Below are positions 9,625-15,668 of a stretch of 19,689 nucleotides of DNA, in pieces. The notes under the pieces are model-generated. The model made no database searches and was not told the DNA's origin. It worked only from the letters and a program-made list of their open reading frames with translations. Every line of letters starts with the position of its first letter. The first letter of the stretch is position 1. This stretch comes from an uncultured Amaricoccus sp. (GTDB lineage: Bacteria; Pseudomonadota; Alphaproteobacteria; Rhodobacterales; Rhodobacteraceae), in the NCBI RefSeq assembly GCF_937891315.1, contig NZ_CALAGI010000165.1, positions 1-19,689 of the forward strand. The letters run 5' to 3'. The translations under genes were made by a program, and so were the position numbers.

Positions 9625-10038
9625 TCACAGGTACCTCCACCGGGCCACTCCGTGGTAAATTCGGCCGTCTCTAACGTCGCGCCATTGGGCCTGGTACCAG
9701 CGGGCGATGGCCCACGGGAAATGGGGCACGCCTGAGACGGTTTCCTTCGGAGGATCCACGAATACGAGAACGGGAACCTTGGGTTTCTTCCCACATCTGC
9801 CGTGCCATCCGTCTGGGTTCACCCCGCGCGCATTCCAGAAGCCGATGACAGAGGCCGCGCACTCCGCATTGGTCTCATAGCCCGAAGCAGCCTCGCGCCA
9901 CTTTGGCGACGGGCACTCGCCATCGCGAGAACACGATACCTCGAATGACAGCCCTTCCTTGTCGTCTATCACCCATCCGGCTTGCCCATCGGCCGTGCAG
10001 AAGGGGCATGGCAATGGTGGGTCTACGAAATCACTCAT
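9625..10038 (-). CDS. Lar-like zinc-ribbon protein with DUF551-like tail
   Basis: A 137-residue protein in two parts. The N-terminal part matches Lar-type (restriction alleviation) zinc ribbons: LPCPFC (Cys11, Cys14), then Cys36 and Cys42 as the likely second metal pair, and the closing FWNARG (67-72). Lar of the Rac prophage is known to modulate type I restriction. Most Lar-like phage proteins are untested. The C-terminal part (KPKVPVLVFVDPP, then GVARWRYL) resembles DUF551, which often occurs with such ribbons. The ATG overlaps the preceding gene by 8 bp. Together with the methyltransferase-like gene upstream it suggests anti-restriction, which is inference. Confidence 0.68.
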   Translation of the reverse strand: MSDFVDPPLPCPFCTADGQAGWVIDDKEGLSFEVSCSRDGECPSPKWREAASGYETNAECAASVIGFWNARGVNPDGWHGRCGKKPKVPVLVFVDPPKETVSGVPHFPWAIARWYQAQWRDVRDGRIYHGVARWRYL

Positions 10039-10264
10039 CGGGGCTTCTCCATGTCAGGGTTATCTCGGCCCGGCCGGTCTCGCGGGCGAGGCGGCAGGCG
10101 GCGTCAAGGTCGTTGAGAGGGATGATGTAGCCGCGGAAACGCAGGCGCGCGTGGAGTTGTTCGACAATCGGGTACGCGACAATACCAATGCCGTCTTCGT
10201 TATGGACGGAGTACCGTTGCGTTTCTTCGACGTAGCAGATCGTCAGAGTGTGCTTCTCACTCAT
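10031..10264 (-). CDS. Small phage protein, paralogue of its upstream neighbour
   Basis: A 77-residue protein of unknown function, beta-rich at first (HTLTICYVEETQRYSVH) and ending in helix plus strand: DLDAACRLARETGRAEITLTW. Its last 26 residues match the last 26 of the gene just upstream at 21 positions, so the two arose by tandem duplication. The N-terminal halves have diverged beyond easy alignment. The ATG overlaps the upstream stop by 8 bp, within the sequence ATGAGTGA shared at both junctions. Confidence 0.72.
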   Translation of the reverse strand: MSEKHTLTICYVEETQRYSVHNEDGIGIVAYPIVEQLHARLRFRGYIIPLNDLDAACRLARETGRAEITLTWRSPDE

Positions 10265-10338
10265 CGGGTGCGCTCCATGTCAGTGTGATTTCGGCCTGCC
10301 CAGTCGCCCGAGCGCGGCGGCAGGCGGCGTCAAGGTCG
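10031..10338 (-). repeat. Tandem gene-end duplication (two 82-bp copies)
   Basis: The segments 10031-10112 and 10257-10338 align without gaps, with 68 of 82 bases identical by my count. They encode the matching C-termini of the two small paralogues and include the stop codon and the overlapping start codon of the following gene. The duplicated unit therefore carries a gene end, a ribosome-binding site and the next start together. Confidence 0.85.
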
Positions 10339-10460
10339 GCCAAGGCGACCTCGCATCTCCGCCGGGCGTGGCGCGGAATGATTTCCACGATGAACCCCCC
10401 GTCATCCGCCGGCGTGACTACCAGGGCGCGCTGTTCAGTCCCGGCAGTCGTCACAATCAT
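10257..10460 (-). CDS. Small phage protein, paralogue of its downstream neighbour
   Basis: A 67-residue protein of unknown function with an N-terminal beta-prone part (RALVVTPADDGGFIVEIIP) and a C-terminal DLDAACRRARATGQAEITLTW shared with the next gene. The pattern strand-strand-helix-strand suggests a small alpha/beta fold. The ATG at 10460 lies 26 bp inside the upstream gene and has CGGAG about 5 bases before it. A GTG two codons later is a less likely start. Confidence 0.7.
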   Translation of the reverse strand: MIVTTAGTEQRALVVTPADDGGFIVEIIPRHARRRCEVALADLDAACRRARATGQAEITLTWSAPDE

Positions 10461-10710
10461 CAGGCTCCGATGGAAGGGCGTAGATTTCGGCCTCGGCGCG
10501 CGCGGCTTCGGCGGGGGTCAGCTCGATCTCCACGCCGTCCGCGTAGGCGGCCAAATCCTCGATATTCTCACCTTCGGCCGGATACCCCGGATCATTCCAA
10601 CTCGGACCTTTGGCGGGATAATACGGGGTCAGCGTGTAGATGATCTCCGCGTCGGTGTCGTCGTCGCGAGTGAACGGGCGCCGGTACTCGCGGGGGCGCT
10701 TCTTGGTCAT
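10435..10710 (-). CDS. Small acidic phage protein of unknown function
   Basis: A 91-residue protein with a basic start (TKKRPREYRRPF) and a very acidic remainder. The centre, IIYTLTPYYPAKGPSW and DPGYPAEGENIE, resembles a widespread prophage family that often carries a 'YYPA...PAEG' signature and has no known function. A helix TPAEAARAEAEIYAL and a Cys/Asp-rich end (DDCDDCRD) follow. The two cysteines alone are too few for a zinc site. The start overlaps the upstream stop as ATGA. Confidence 0.7.
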   Translation of the reverse strand: MTKKRPREYRRPFTRDDDTDAEIIYTLTPYYPAKGPSWNDPGYPAEGENIEDLAAYADGVEIELTPAEAARAEAEIYALPSEPDDCDDCRD

Positions 10711-10904
10711 AGCAACCCCTTCTCGGTTAGCAGACGCTCCGGGCCGGTCAGCGTGACGGTGCCACCTCGGCGGAATGGCCCATCCACCTCCACTTGGGAC
10801 AGCGGCAACCATACGTCCTCGCCGTCCTCTATCTCGCGGACACAGACAGCCCTCTCGGTGCGGGTCTGGTAGATGACTTCGATGTCGATCAGGTCGGATT
10901 TCAC
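10707..10904 (-). CDS. Small phage protein, predicted beta-rich
   Basis: A 65-residue protein starting with GTG, which overlaps the upstream stop as GTGA. It reads as a run of short strands: LIDIEVIYQTRTERAVCV, VWLPLSQVEV and TVTLTGPERLL. The 'ERAVCVREIEDGEDVWLPLSQVE' type of sequence is common in small phage proteins acting as unknown accessory factors. No function can be assigned. Confidence 0.68.
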   Translation of the reverse strand: MKSDLIDIEVIYQTRTERAVCVREIEDGEDVWLPLSQVEVDGPFRRGGTVTLTGPERLLTEKGLL

Positions 10905-11089
10905 GTCAGCATCCTCCAAACAGCCCAAGCCAGCCACGCGGCGATGGAGCCGATAGCCGCCGCGCCATAGAGCAGCATGTCCGCAGCGTCGGGCATCCCG
11001 AGAGCGTGGCGCGTGTCGGGCGAGGCATGGCGCGCGGCGAGGAAAACGGCGGCGGTTGCGGCGGCGGGGATGAGCCAGGAGGCGGTCAT
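10901..11089 (-). CDS. Small inner-membrane protein with two membrane segments
   Basis: A 62-residue hydrophobic protein. The first segment is WLIPAAATAAVFLAA (about 5-19) and the second is LLYGAAAIGSIAAWLAWAV (about 39-57), joined by a short polar loop. There is no signal-peptide cleavage site, so both segments probably stay in the membrane as a hairpin. ATGA overlaps on both sides place it within the operon. The function is unknown. A holin is conceivable from its shape, but its place among early genes argues against it. Confidence 0.68.
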   Translation of the reverse strand: MTASWLIPAAATAAVFLAARHASPDTRHALGMPDAADMLLYGAAAIGSIAAWLAWAVWRMLT

Positions 11090-11370
11090 TCGGGGGTCTC
11101 CGGGCTGGCACGGGTGTAGGCGATGACGGACGTTGGGAAAGGATGATGCTCCACCGAGGTTGCGTCCCTCAGGCGTTTGATCTCCTCGCGCAGTTCGTCG
11201 ATACTGCCGTTGCGCTCAGCGATCCGTTCTTGCAGGCGAGCGATTATGTCGCCCCGCTCGTCGTATGGCGCCTCACTCTCCCCGCCGGTCGAGCGGCACT
11301 CGCAGCGGCGCACATCAGGCGCATGGATCATCGAGCAGGCGGGGCATTCCCAGCCAAGGCGGGAGGTCAT
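11086..11370 (-). CDS. Small zinc-ribbon and coiled-coil protein
   Basis: A 94-residue protein. The N-terminus has Cys9-x2-Cys12 (WECPACSM) and Cys23-x-Cys25 (RRCECR), a likely one-zinc knuckle. Residues about 41-69 form a charged coiled coil (IIARLQERIAE, ELREEIKRLRD), followed by a flexible end. This combination suggests a dimeric nucleic-acid or protein adaptor, but I know no family function. It overlaps the methyltransferase-like gene upstream by ATGA. Confidence 0.7.
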   Translation of the reverse strand: MTSRLGWECPACSMIHAPDVRRCECRSTGGESEAPYDERGDIIARLQERIAERNGSIDELREEIKRLRDATSVEHHPFPTSVIAYTRASPETPE

Positions 11371-11972
11371 CGCGGGTCTCCTTTGTTGATCGCGGGGGCG
11401 TCACCCCATTGGGAAGCCATGGCGGCGGCGATACCGGGGAAGAACCGGCTCCGCTCCCGCCACCTGTCCGGGCCCGGCGGCATCCGGTGAACGCGCGCCT
11501 CGCGACCCGCCACAATGTCGGTCGGGGTCAGCGGCGGAAGGCCGCGCAGCCAGAGGCAGGTGCGCTTGGTCTCGCCGTGCCCGAATTGCCATGGCTGGAT
11601 GCTCTGCGCGGGCGGCTGGTAGTCCCTGATCCTCGCCTTGGCGTGGCGGTGCATCACCGGGTTCTCGACACAGACGCGCTGGATCGGGGCGCACCAGAAC
11701 GCCGAGAACAGCGCCGCCGCGTCGTCAAGCTCGGCCCATAGATCGCGCTCAGCGAGCCAGCGGACGCCGCTATTGCAAAGGCGAGTGCAGGGCGGATGGG
11801 CCACAATGAGCATGTCCCAGCCGTCATGCAGCAGGTCACGCGCGTCTCCGACGATGTGCCGGTTGCTCCGATCCTCGGCTGGCAGCAGATCGCACGACCA
11901 TGCGTCATGCCCGCGCGCGGCGAATGCGCGCCGGACGATGCCGCTGAATTCGCAGGCGACGAGCACTTTCAC
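11367..11972 (-). CDS. Minimal C5-cytosine methyltransferase-like protein
   Basis: A 201-residue Rossmann-fold protein resembling phage-encoded C5 cytosine DNA methylases. The SAM-binding motif I is VACEFSG (5-11), an acidic residue follows at Asp28, and the Pro-Cys catalytic motif is AHPPCTR (58-64, Cys62). A motif VI-like ENP is at 103-105. The later signature WQFGHGETKRTCLWLRGLPPL (128-148) is typical of this phage family. It is far shorter than standard methylases (over 300 residues), and there is no room for a normal target-recognition domain. The GTG start at 11972 overlaps the upstream micro-gene stop as GTGA. A role in guarding phage DNA is likely but unproven, and modification of another substrate is possible. 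Confidence 0.8.
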   Translation of the reverse strand: MKVLVACEFSGIVRRAFAARGHDAWSCDLLPAEDRSNRHIVGDARDLLHDGWDMLIVAHPPCTRLCNSGVRWLAERDLWAELDDAAALFSAFWCAPIQRVCVENPVMHRHAKARIRDYQPPAQSIQPWQFGHGETKRTCLWLRGLPPLTPTDIVAGREARVHRMPPGPDRWRERSRFFPGIAAAMASQWGDAPAINKGDPR

Positions 11973-12049
11973 CACGCCACCATCACGACGGTGATGAACG
12001 TCAGCCCGGCGCCGCAGCCGAGGACGATGCGGACGGTATCGGCGGTCAT
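11969..12049 (-). CDS. 26-residue putative membrane micro-protein
   Basis: A tiny frame that links the HNH and methyltransferase-like genes exactly. Its ATG overlaps the HNH stop (ATGA), and its TGA overlaps the next start (GTGA). After MTADTVR it is almost wholly hydrophobic (IVLGCGAGLTFITVVMVAW), long enough for one membrane pass. The alternative is that it only carries ribosomes across the gap to the GTG start. The tight overlaps at both ends argue that it is translated. Confidence 0.5.
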   Translation of the reverse strand: MTADTVRIVLGCGAGLTFITVVMVAW

Positions 12050-12369
12050 TCCGCGTCCCCCTCAAGAGCATGGATGGCCGCGCGTACCGCCGGCAAGTAG
12101 CCATGGTCCGCGCCATGTCTCGCCCGCCATGCGGCAGGGGCGTGATGCAGGCCGACCGGGGATGTTGCGTCATGGTGCGCCGCACAAAGCGGGATCGTAT
12201 CCAGGTCCGAGGCTCGGCTCTGCGAATAGCGATCGTGGCAAACATGGTGCACGATGCTCGGGCCGGGGTGGCCGCAGACGCAGCACGGAAGTTGCGCCAC
12301 GCGCGCCATGTGCTGGCGGCAGGCTTTGGTTCCGCGCACCGGGCGCTGAGGCTTGGGAACGGCCATCAT
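12046..12369 (-). CDS. HNH-type zinc-binding protein (Ref/DUF968-like)
   Basis: A 107-residue protein with an HNH/beta-beta-alpha-metal pattern. Cys29-x2-Cys32 (LPCCVCGH) is the first zinc pair, His41-His42 (IVHHVCHDRY) the catalytic region, and Cys62-x2-His65-His66 (PLCAAHHD) the second pair. Such small HNH proteins sit in phage recombination modules. P1 Ref is a RecA-dependent nuclease of this kind. The start is ATGATG overlapping the DUF1367-like stop. It lies three genes after Bet, so it may act in recombination or resolution, which is inference from position. Confidence 0.75.
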   Translation of the reverse strand: MMAVPKPQRPVRGTKACRQHMARVAQLPCCVCGHPGPSIVHHVCHDRYSQSRASDLDTIPLCAAHHDATSPVGLHHAPAAWRARHGADHGYLPAVRAAIHALEGDAE

Positions 12370-12833
12370 GCCGCGTCCTCCGGGGCGATCGTCGCGATAA
12401 TGCCCGCGATCTCGGCCCACTCGGGCGACTGCGAAACCCATGGCGCCAGCTCGGCGCGGATCAGGTCGCACGTATCCACCGCGAACCGGTGGAATTCTTC
12501 CTCGCCCATCTTCGCGAAAGCGGTGCTTTTGTAGTCGATCGCCTGCATCGTGCCGAGCGTCGGGTGTTGCACGTCCACCAGGTCGAACCAGCCGCGCTTG
12601 AGCTTCACCCACTTCTTGAGCGTGTTGATATTGGTGCTGGCCGGGCCGCGATTGATCGCCCTCGCCAGTCTGCCCAGCATGAGGTGATAGAGCGCAGAGA
12701 ACTTGCCGTTGCGGTCAAGATCCACGACGACGCGCAACCGCTCGCCGCGCGGGAATGTGCTCAGATCATCGGCAAATCGGGCATAGACCCGCAAGTGCCT
12801 GTCGTCCGTGCGTTCTGCCCAGACTGTCGTCAT
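12366..12833 (-). CDS. DUF1367-like phage recombination-module protein
   Basis: A 155-residue protein whose order of features resembles DUF1367. A strand VVVDLDRNGKFSALYHLMLG recalls the 'RNxxFHRKFFALL' opening. A helix NTLKKWVKLKRGW and a strand follow, and then STAFAKMGEEEFHRF recalls the 'SISFAxMxxxEF' core. DUF1367 proteins occur beside recombination and HNH genes in many prophages and have no firm function. The ATG at 12833 is used; an in-frame TTG three codons earlier is unlikely. The start overlaps the upstream stop as TAATG. The match is by pattern only. Confidence 0.62.
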   Translation of the reverse strand: MTTVWAERTDDRHLRVYARFADDLSTFPRGERLRVVVDLDRNGKFSALYHLMLGRLARAINRGPASTNINTLKKWVKLKRGWFDLVDVQHPTLGTMQAIDYKSTAFAKMGEEEFHRFAVDTCDLIRAELAPWVSQSPEWAEIAGIIATIAPEDAA

Positions 12834-13000
12834 TAGCCCCAAAGCCCTATGTCATCGAGGAGCGCGGCGCGAACGGCTTCGTAAGTGATCCCCAGCGCGT
12901 CCGCCGTTTGCTGCGCCACGGCCTTGGTGTCGGCCAGCGCCACCCCGCCGGCCTCGCGTTCCAGCCGGCCGAACGTCTCCATAATTTCGGCGTGGCTCAT
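12833..13000 (-). CDS. 55-residue helical micro-protein after bet
   Basis: A short frame bridging the Bet stop (ATGA overlap at 13000-12997) and the DUF1367-like start (TAATG). The sequence is helical and mildly acidic: AEIMETFGRLEREAGG, then TKAVAQQTADALGITYEAVRAALLDD. The second half, with QTADALGITYEAVRAAL, is reminiscent of a helix-turn-helix (helix, GIT turn, helix). It is too short to assign. Exact overlaps at both ends make translation likely. Confidence 0.62.
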   Translation of the reverse strand: MSHAEIMETFGRLEREAGGVALADTKAVAQQTADALGITYEAVRAALLDDIGLWG

Positions 13001-13911
13001 GCCGCGCCTCGCGTCATTGGCGCTGTTTTGGCCTCCGTCGCCTTCTTGACTTCAAGAGCGTCGGCCGGCGCCGCCGTCCAGAATTGGGCCAGGGAGGCGC
13101 GGTTCTGGACCGACCATCTGTAAACGGCCTCCGCGTCATTATCTCGAATGAACGCCATGCAGCGGTCGGCGATTGCGCCGACAGGGACGCTTTCCAGAAC
13201 GCCGGTATGGTCGAAGGCGAAGCTGATGCCGCGCCCGCCAATTCGCGCCACACGGGCGTTCTCGGCCTCCTGCGCCACTGCCTCCGATGCGGTCAGGTCC
13301 GCCTCGGCGCGGTGCATTTCCTCCTCGGCATAGATGCCGCCGAACTGATCCGGCCAGCCAGCCCGGAGCGCCTGCGCTTCGGCGCATTTCGTGATCATGA
13401 CGATCGGCATCCGACCCCAATTGCCGTCTAGGGTTTGCTTGCCGGTCGGGCGCCATTCCTGATTTTCGTTCGCCGCGAACTCGTCCTTTACCGCCGCGAA
13501 CTCGTCCCAGTATGCCTCGCCTATGACCGGGAACCACTCGCCCCGGTTGTCCTGTTGCCAGAGGCGAACGGTCGCCTTGACGATGCCCTTCGGGTTGGTT
13601 GGAGATACGAGGCTCGGGTCAATTTCGATCTGCGCCGGCTCGCTGGCCGGGCGATAGTTCTTGCAGCGCTGCGCGATCACCCGGTAGCCGTCGCGACTGA
13701 CGATGATTGCCATCCGCCGCTTGGATTGGTCCTTCGCTTTCTTGTTGAAGACGATGGCGCTGATCTGCTTCCGGAATGGGTCAAGGCCGTATGCGCGCGC
13801 CGCTTCGAAAAACAGATTGAACTCTTGCTCGTTGCAATCGGCGGCAACGGTGTTGCGGATCAGCGCGAGTTGCGCGCCGGTGAACCCACTTATCTGGATC
13901 GCGGTTGCCAT
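12997..13911 (-). CDS. bet: Phage recombination protein Bet (RecT/Red-beta family annealase)
   Basis: A single-strand annealing protein that coats and pairs complementary DNA strands during phage recombination. The family signature is clear in the first 85 residues: LALIRNTVAADCNEQEFNLF, then AYGLDPFRKQISAIVFNK and MAIIVSRDGYRVIAQR. At 304 residues it is a usual length. The C-terminal third (after about residue 220) is Ala/Glu-rich and variable, as in relatives where it contacts SSB. It starts 1 bp after the Gp157-like gene. No lambda-Exo, RecE or YqaJ-type exonuclease partner is recognisable in this operon. Confidence 0.9.
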   Translation of the reverse strand: MATAIQISGFTGAQLALIRNTVAADCNEQEFNLFFEAARAYGLDPFRKQISAIVFNKKAKDQSKRRMAIIVSRDGYRVIAQRCKNYRPASEPAQIEIDPSLVSPTNPKGIVKATVRLWQQDNRGEWFPVIGEAYWDEFAAVKDEFAANENQEWRPTGKQTLDGNWGRMPIVMITKCAEAQALRAGWPDQFGGIYAEEEMHRAEADLTASEAVAQEAENARVARIGGRGISFAFDHTGVLESVPVGAIADRCMAFIRDNDAEAVYRWSVQNRASLAQFWTAAPADALEVKKATEAKTAPMTRGAA

Positions 13912-13912
13912 G

Positions 13913-14416
13913 TCAGGCCCTCCGAACTTGGAGCGAGACGCCCCCGTTGGTTTTCCCGACGCCAGGGATTTCCCGAAGCTTCGCGGCGTCGTTCAGCGCC
14001 TTCTTGTCCAGAACTGGCGACTGCGGCGCCCAGAACTCGCTCGGGATCAGGCTTTCGTCGTTGACCACTACCTTGGGCGGGGTCGCCTTGAGCGAGAGCG
14101 TGGCAAGGGGAAGCCTGACCGATGAAAGGTCGGCCATCGCCATCGCCTGTTCGATGAGCGCGCGAATGCGGCTAGCGCGGGCGTCGGCGCGATGCCGGCG
14201 CTTGCCGATTTCCTCGACTTTCGCTTTGCACCCATCGGCGATGATTTCGCACTGGTCGATCTCGTCAATCGCAGCCGCTAGCGCTTCGAAAAGACTTGTC
14301 TCACCCTCGATCATGTCGTGGGCTAGCTCGGCGTCGTCGGTGCGAAGCTCCGCCAACAGATTTGCCGCGGCTATGCTTTGCCGGCTCAGCGCCTCAGCGG
14401 TTGCGTCTCGGGTCAT
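13913..14416 (-). CDS. Siphovirus Gp157-like protein
   Basis: A 167-residue protein matching the Sipho_Gp157 family. A long helical coiled coil comes first (LLAELRTDDAELAHDMIEGE, then EIIADGCKAKVEEIGKRRHR and SRIRALIEQAMAMA). The conserved end follows: VRLPLATLSLKATPPKVVV, IPSEFW, LDKKALNDAAKL and IPGV. Gp157 was first linked to phage resistance in Streptococcus thermophilus. Its genes usually sit just before a recT/bet or erf-type annealase, as here, so a recombination role is assumed. The ATG has AGGA 6 bases upstream. A strong hairpin lies just before it. Confidence 0.82.
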   Translation of the reverse strand: MTRDATAEALSRQSIAAANLLAELRTDDAELAHDMIEGETSLFEALAAAIDEIDQCEIIADGCKAKVEEIGKRRHRADARASRIRALIEQAMAMADLSSVRLPLATLSLKATPPKVVVNDESLIPSEFWAPQSPVLDKKALNDAAKLREIPGVGKTNGGVSLQVRRA

Positions 14417-14430
14417 CTTTCATCCTCGGG

Positions 14431-14457
14431 AAAAGCCCCCCGGCGCATGGCCGGGGG
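14431..14457 (-). terminator. Terminator-like hairpin inside the leftward operon
   Basis: On the minus strand GCC/CCC-rich arms form a perfect 8-bp stem (14457-14450 with 14444-14437) around a 5-base loop, followed by G, C and TTTT. It sits in the only sizeable gap (83 bp) of the leftward operon, ending about 15 bp before the Gp157-like start codon. The U-run is short, so it may be a partial terminator or attenuator, or an RNA fold that controls access to the ribosome-binding site. Confidence 0.5.
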
Positions 14458-14499
14458 AAGTTGCCGGCCCATCGAAGCAAGGGCCGGTGGGGAGGAACC

Positions 14500-14667
14500 T
14501 CAGGTGGGGCGGCGCGCCCGCACGTCGCGCAGGTGCTGGCGGGCAGCGAGATACGCGCGGATCGCCTCGTCCTCGCTCTCCAGGTTGGCGAGACTGATCG
14601 CGGCGGACGCGGCCTGTACCTCGCGCTCGGCACGGCTGATCGCAGCGAGGTGGTCGGCGGGGGTCAT
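14500..14667 (-). CDS. 55-residue helical micro-protein
   Basis: A short frame starting with ATG that overlaps the upstream stop (ATGA). It is alpha-helical: TPADHLAAISRAEREVQAA, then SAAISLANLESEDEAIRAYL and a basic end QHLRDVRARRPT. The function is unknown. It is the last gene before the 83-bp gap and hairpin that separate the first block of the leftward operon from the recombination block. Confidence 0.6.
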   Translation of the reverse strand: MTPADHLAAISRAEREVQAASAAISLANLESEDEAIRAYLAARQHLRDVRARRPT

Positions 14668-14897
14668 CGGTGGTGCCTCATGAGTAGCTCGGTCAGGGCT
14701 TCCAGCGCCTCGGCGGCGTCGCCGTCCCGTTCGTGGATCGGCCGGTTGTTCACCGCGGCGAAATAGGACCACTCGGCAGGCGCCGGATGGATTGGCTCCA
14801 TCGCCACGGGGTAGAACTCGACGCGCTCGCCATTCTCCAGCCCGACGAAAACCCGCGACGGGCGCCAGCAGTCGTCGAGCGTCGGTTTCGCGGGCAT
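14664..14897 (-). CDS. Small phage protein of unknown function
   Basis: A 77-residue protein. The first half looks beta-rich (WRPSRVFVGLENGERVEFYPVAM), and the second ends in an acidic helix (DAAEALEALTELLMRHHR). I recognise no family. The ATG shares bases with the upstream stop (TGATG), which fixes the start. No metal-binding or catalytic cluster is visible. Confidence 0.62.
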   Translation of the reverse strand: MPAKPTLDDCWRPSRVFVGLENGERVEFYPVAMEPIHPAPAEWSYFAAVNNRPIHERDGDAAEALEALTELLMRHHR

Positions 14898-15142
14898 CAA
14901 ATCCCCATCTGCGTGCGGCAAACGGCATGCAAATGCCGGTCCTCGGCAGCCTCGCGGCGGCGGTCGTTGATCGCGGTGATAAGCTCGCCGCTCACCTCGG
15001 GCGCCGGATCGCGCGGGTCGGCCGGGATGCGGTAGACGCGGTGCCAGCTTTCGTCTTCGAGGTCGGCGGCGGCTTCGTCGATGTCGCCATAGGCCTGCCA
15101 GTCCCATGCATCGGTCTGGACGACGATCGTCGGGGGGGTCAC
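14897..15142 (-). CDS. Small acidic phage protein of unknown function
   Basis: An 81-residue protein with a GTG start overlapping the upstream stop (GTGA). It opens with a strand (PPTIVVQTDAWDWQAY) and an acidic helix (IDEAAADLEDESWH), then a proline-rich linker and a basic helix (AINDRRREAAEDRHLHAV). There is no recognised domain. Frames that start further upstream overlap the previous gene heavily and lack support. Confidence 0.6.
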   Translation of the reverse strand: MTPPTIVVQTDAWDWQAYGDIDEAAADLEDESWHRVYRIPADPRDPAPEVSGELITAINDRRREAAEDRHLHAVCRTQMGI

Positions 15143-15336
15143 AGCGCGCCCGCCAGAACGAAGAGCGCATAGACGCCGGCCCAGAACAGCGCGCCGAGCG
15201 GGAACGCGCACAGCAGGCCGCGTATCAGGCCGGAGCTATCCGCCGGCTGCGTCAGTTCCGTGTTGCACTGGATCGTCGTCGCCCACGTGTCGGTTTCGCC
15301 GCGCGGGAATTCGATAATCTGAGCGGTGCTCTTCAT
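15139..15336 (-). CDS. Small membrane-anchored protein
   Basis: A 65-residue protein with a polar N-terminus (KSTAQIIEFPRGETDT) and a C-terminal hydrophobic segment from about 43 to 65 (GLLCAFPLGALFWAGVYAL). This suggests a tail-anchored inner-membrane protein with its head in the cytoplasm. The ATG at 15336 is 2 bp after the lipoprotein stop. A GTG five codons earlier would overlap that gene. Next to a lipoprotein gene, it may act at the envelope, which is inference. Confidence 0.62.
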   Translation of the reverse strand: MKSTAQIIEFPRGETDTWATTIQCNTELTQPADSSGLIRGLLCAFPLGALFWAGVYALFVLAGAL

Positions 15337-15338
15337 GG

Positions 15339-15665
15339 TCACGCCCCGCACGTCATGAGGCGAGCGTCCAGAGAGGCGATTCTCCCTTTTTCCAAGGCGA
15401 TCTGTCCGGACACGTCGCCGCCGGTCAGGCTGGCCACGGGAACGCCGATCAGGAAGACGCCAACCGCGTCACCGGCGACCGCGCCGTTCTGCTTGCTCGA
15501 AAGAGCGGCGAGGGACTGCGCGGCCTCATTGCGCTCGGCGGCGGCGCGGGCGCAGTCAATGCCGGCATAGGCGCTGCCCATCGGAACGGGCGCGATGCTG
15601 TTCGGCGACTGCGCACAGGCGGCGAGCAGGCCGGCTGCGAGGATCGCGGGGATGGTGGTGTGCAT
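15339..15665 (-). CDS. Small phage-encoded lipoprotein
   Basis: A 108-residue protein with a lipoprotein signal peptide: a hydrophobic core IPAILAAGLLAAC ending in a lipobox (LLAAC, lipidated Cys17). The mature part has a charged helix, AAAERNEAAQSLAALSS, then a short hydrophobic loop, GVFLIGVPVASLTGGD, and a final helix, ALEKGRIASLDARL. The 'VFLIGVPVASLTGGD' segment is familiar from small chromosomal lipoproteins of alphaproteobacteria with unknown role. Cys38 and Cys106 could form a disulphide. It lies 3 bp after the repeat-protein gene. Superinfection exclusion is a possible role, by analogy only. Confidence 0.78.
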   Translation of the reverse strand: MHTTIPAILAAGLLAACAQSPNSIAPVPMGSAYAGIDCARAAAERNEAAQSLAALSSKQNGAVAGDAVGVFLIGVPVASLTGGDVSGQIALEKGRIASLDARLMTCGA

Positions 15666-15668
15666 TGC

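Noticed and set aside
10901..11089. Two-segment membrane protein as a holin
   Set aside because: It sits deep in an early recombination/anti-restriction operon with no endolysin or spanin gene nearby. Its shape alone does not justify the call.
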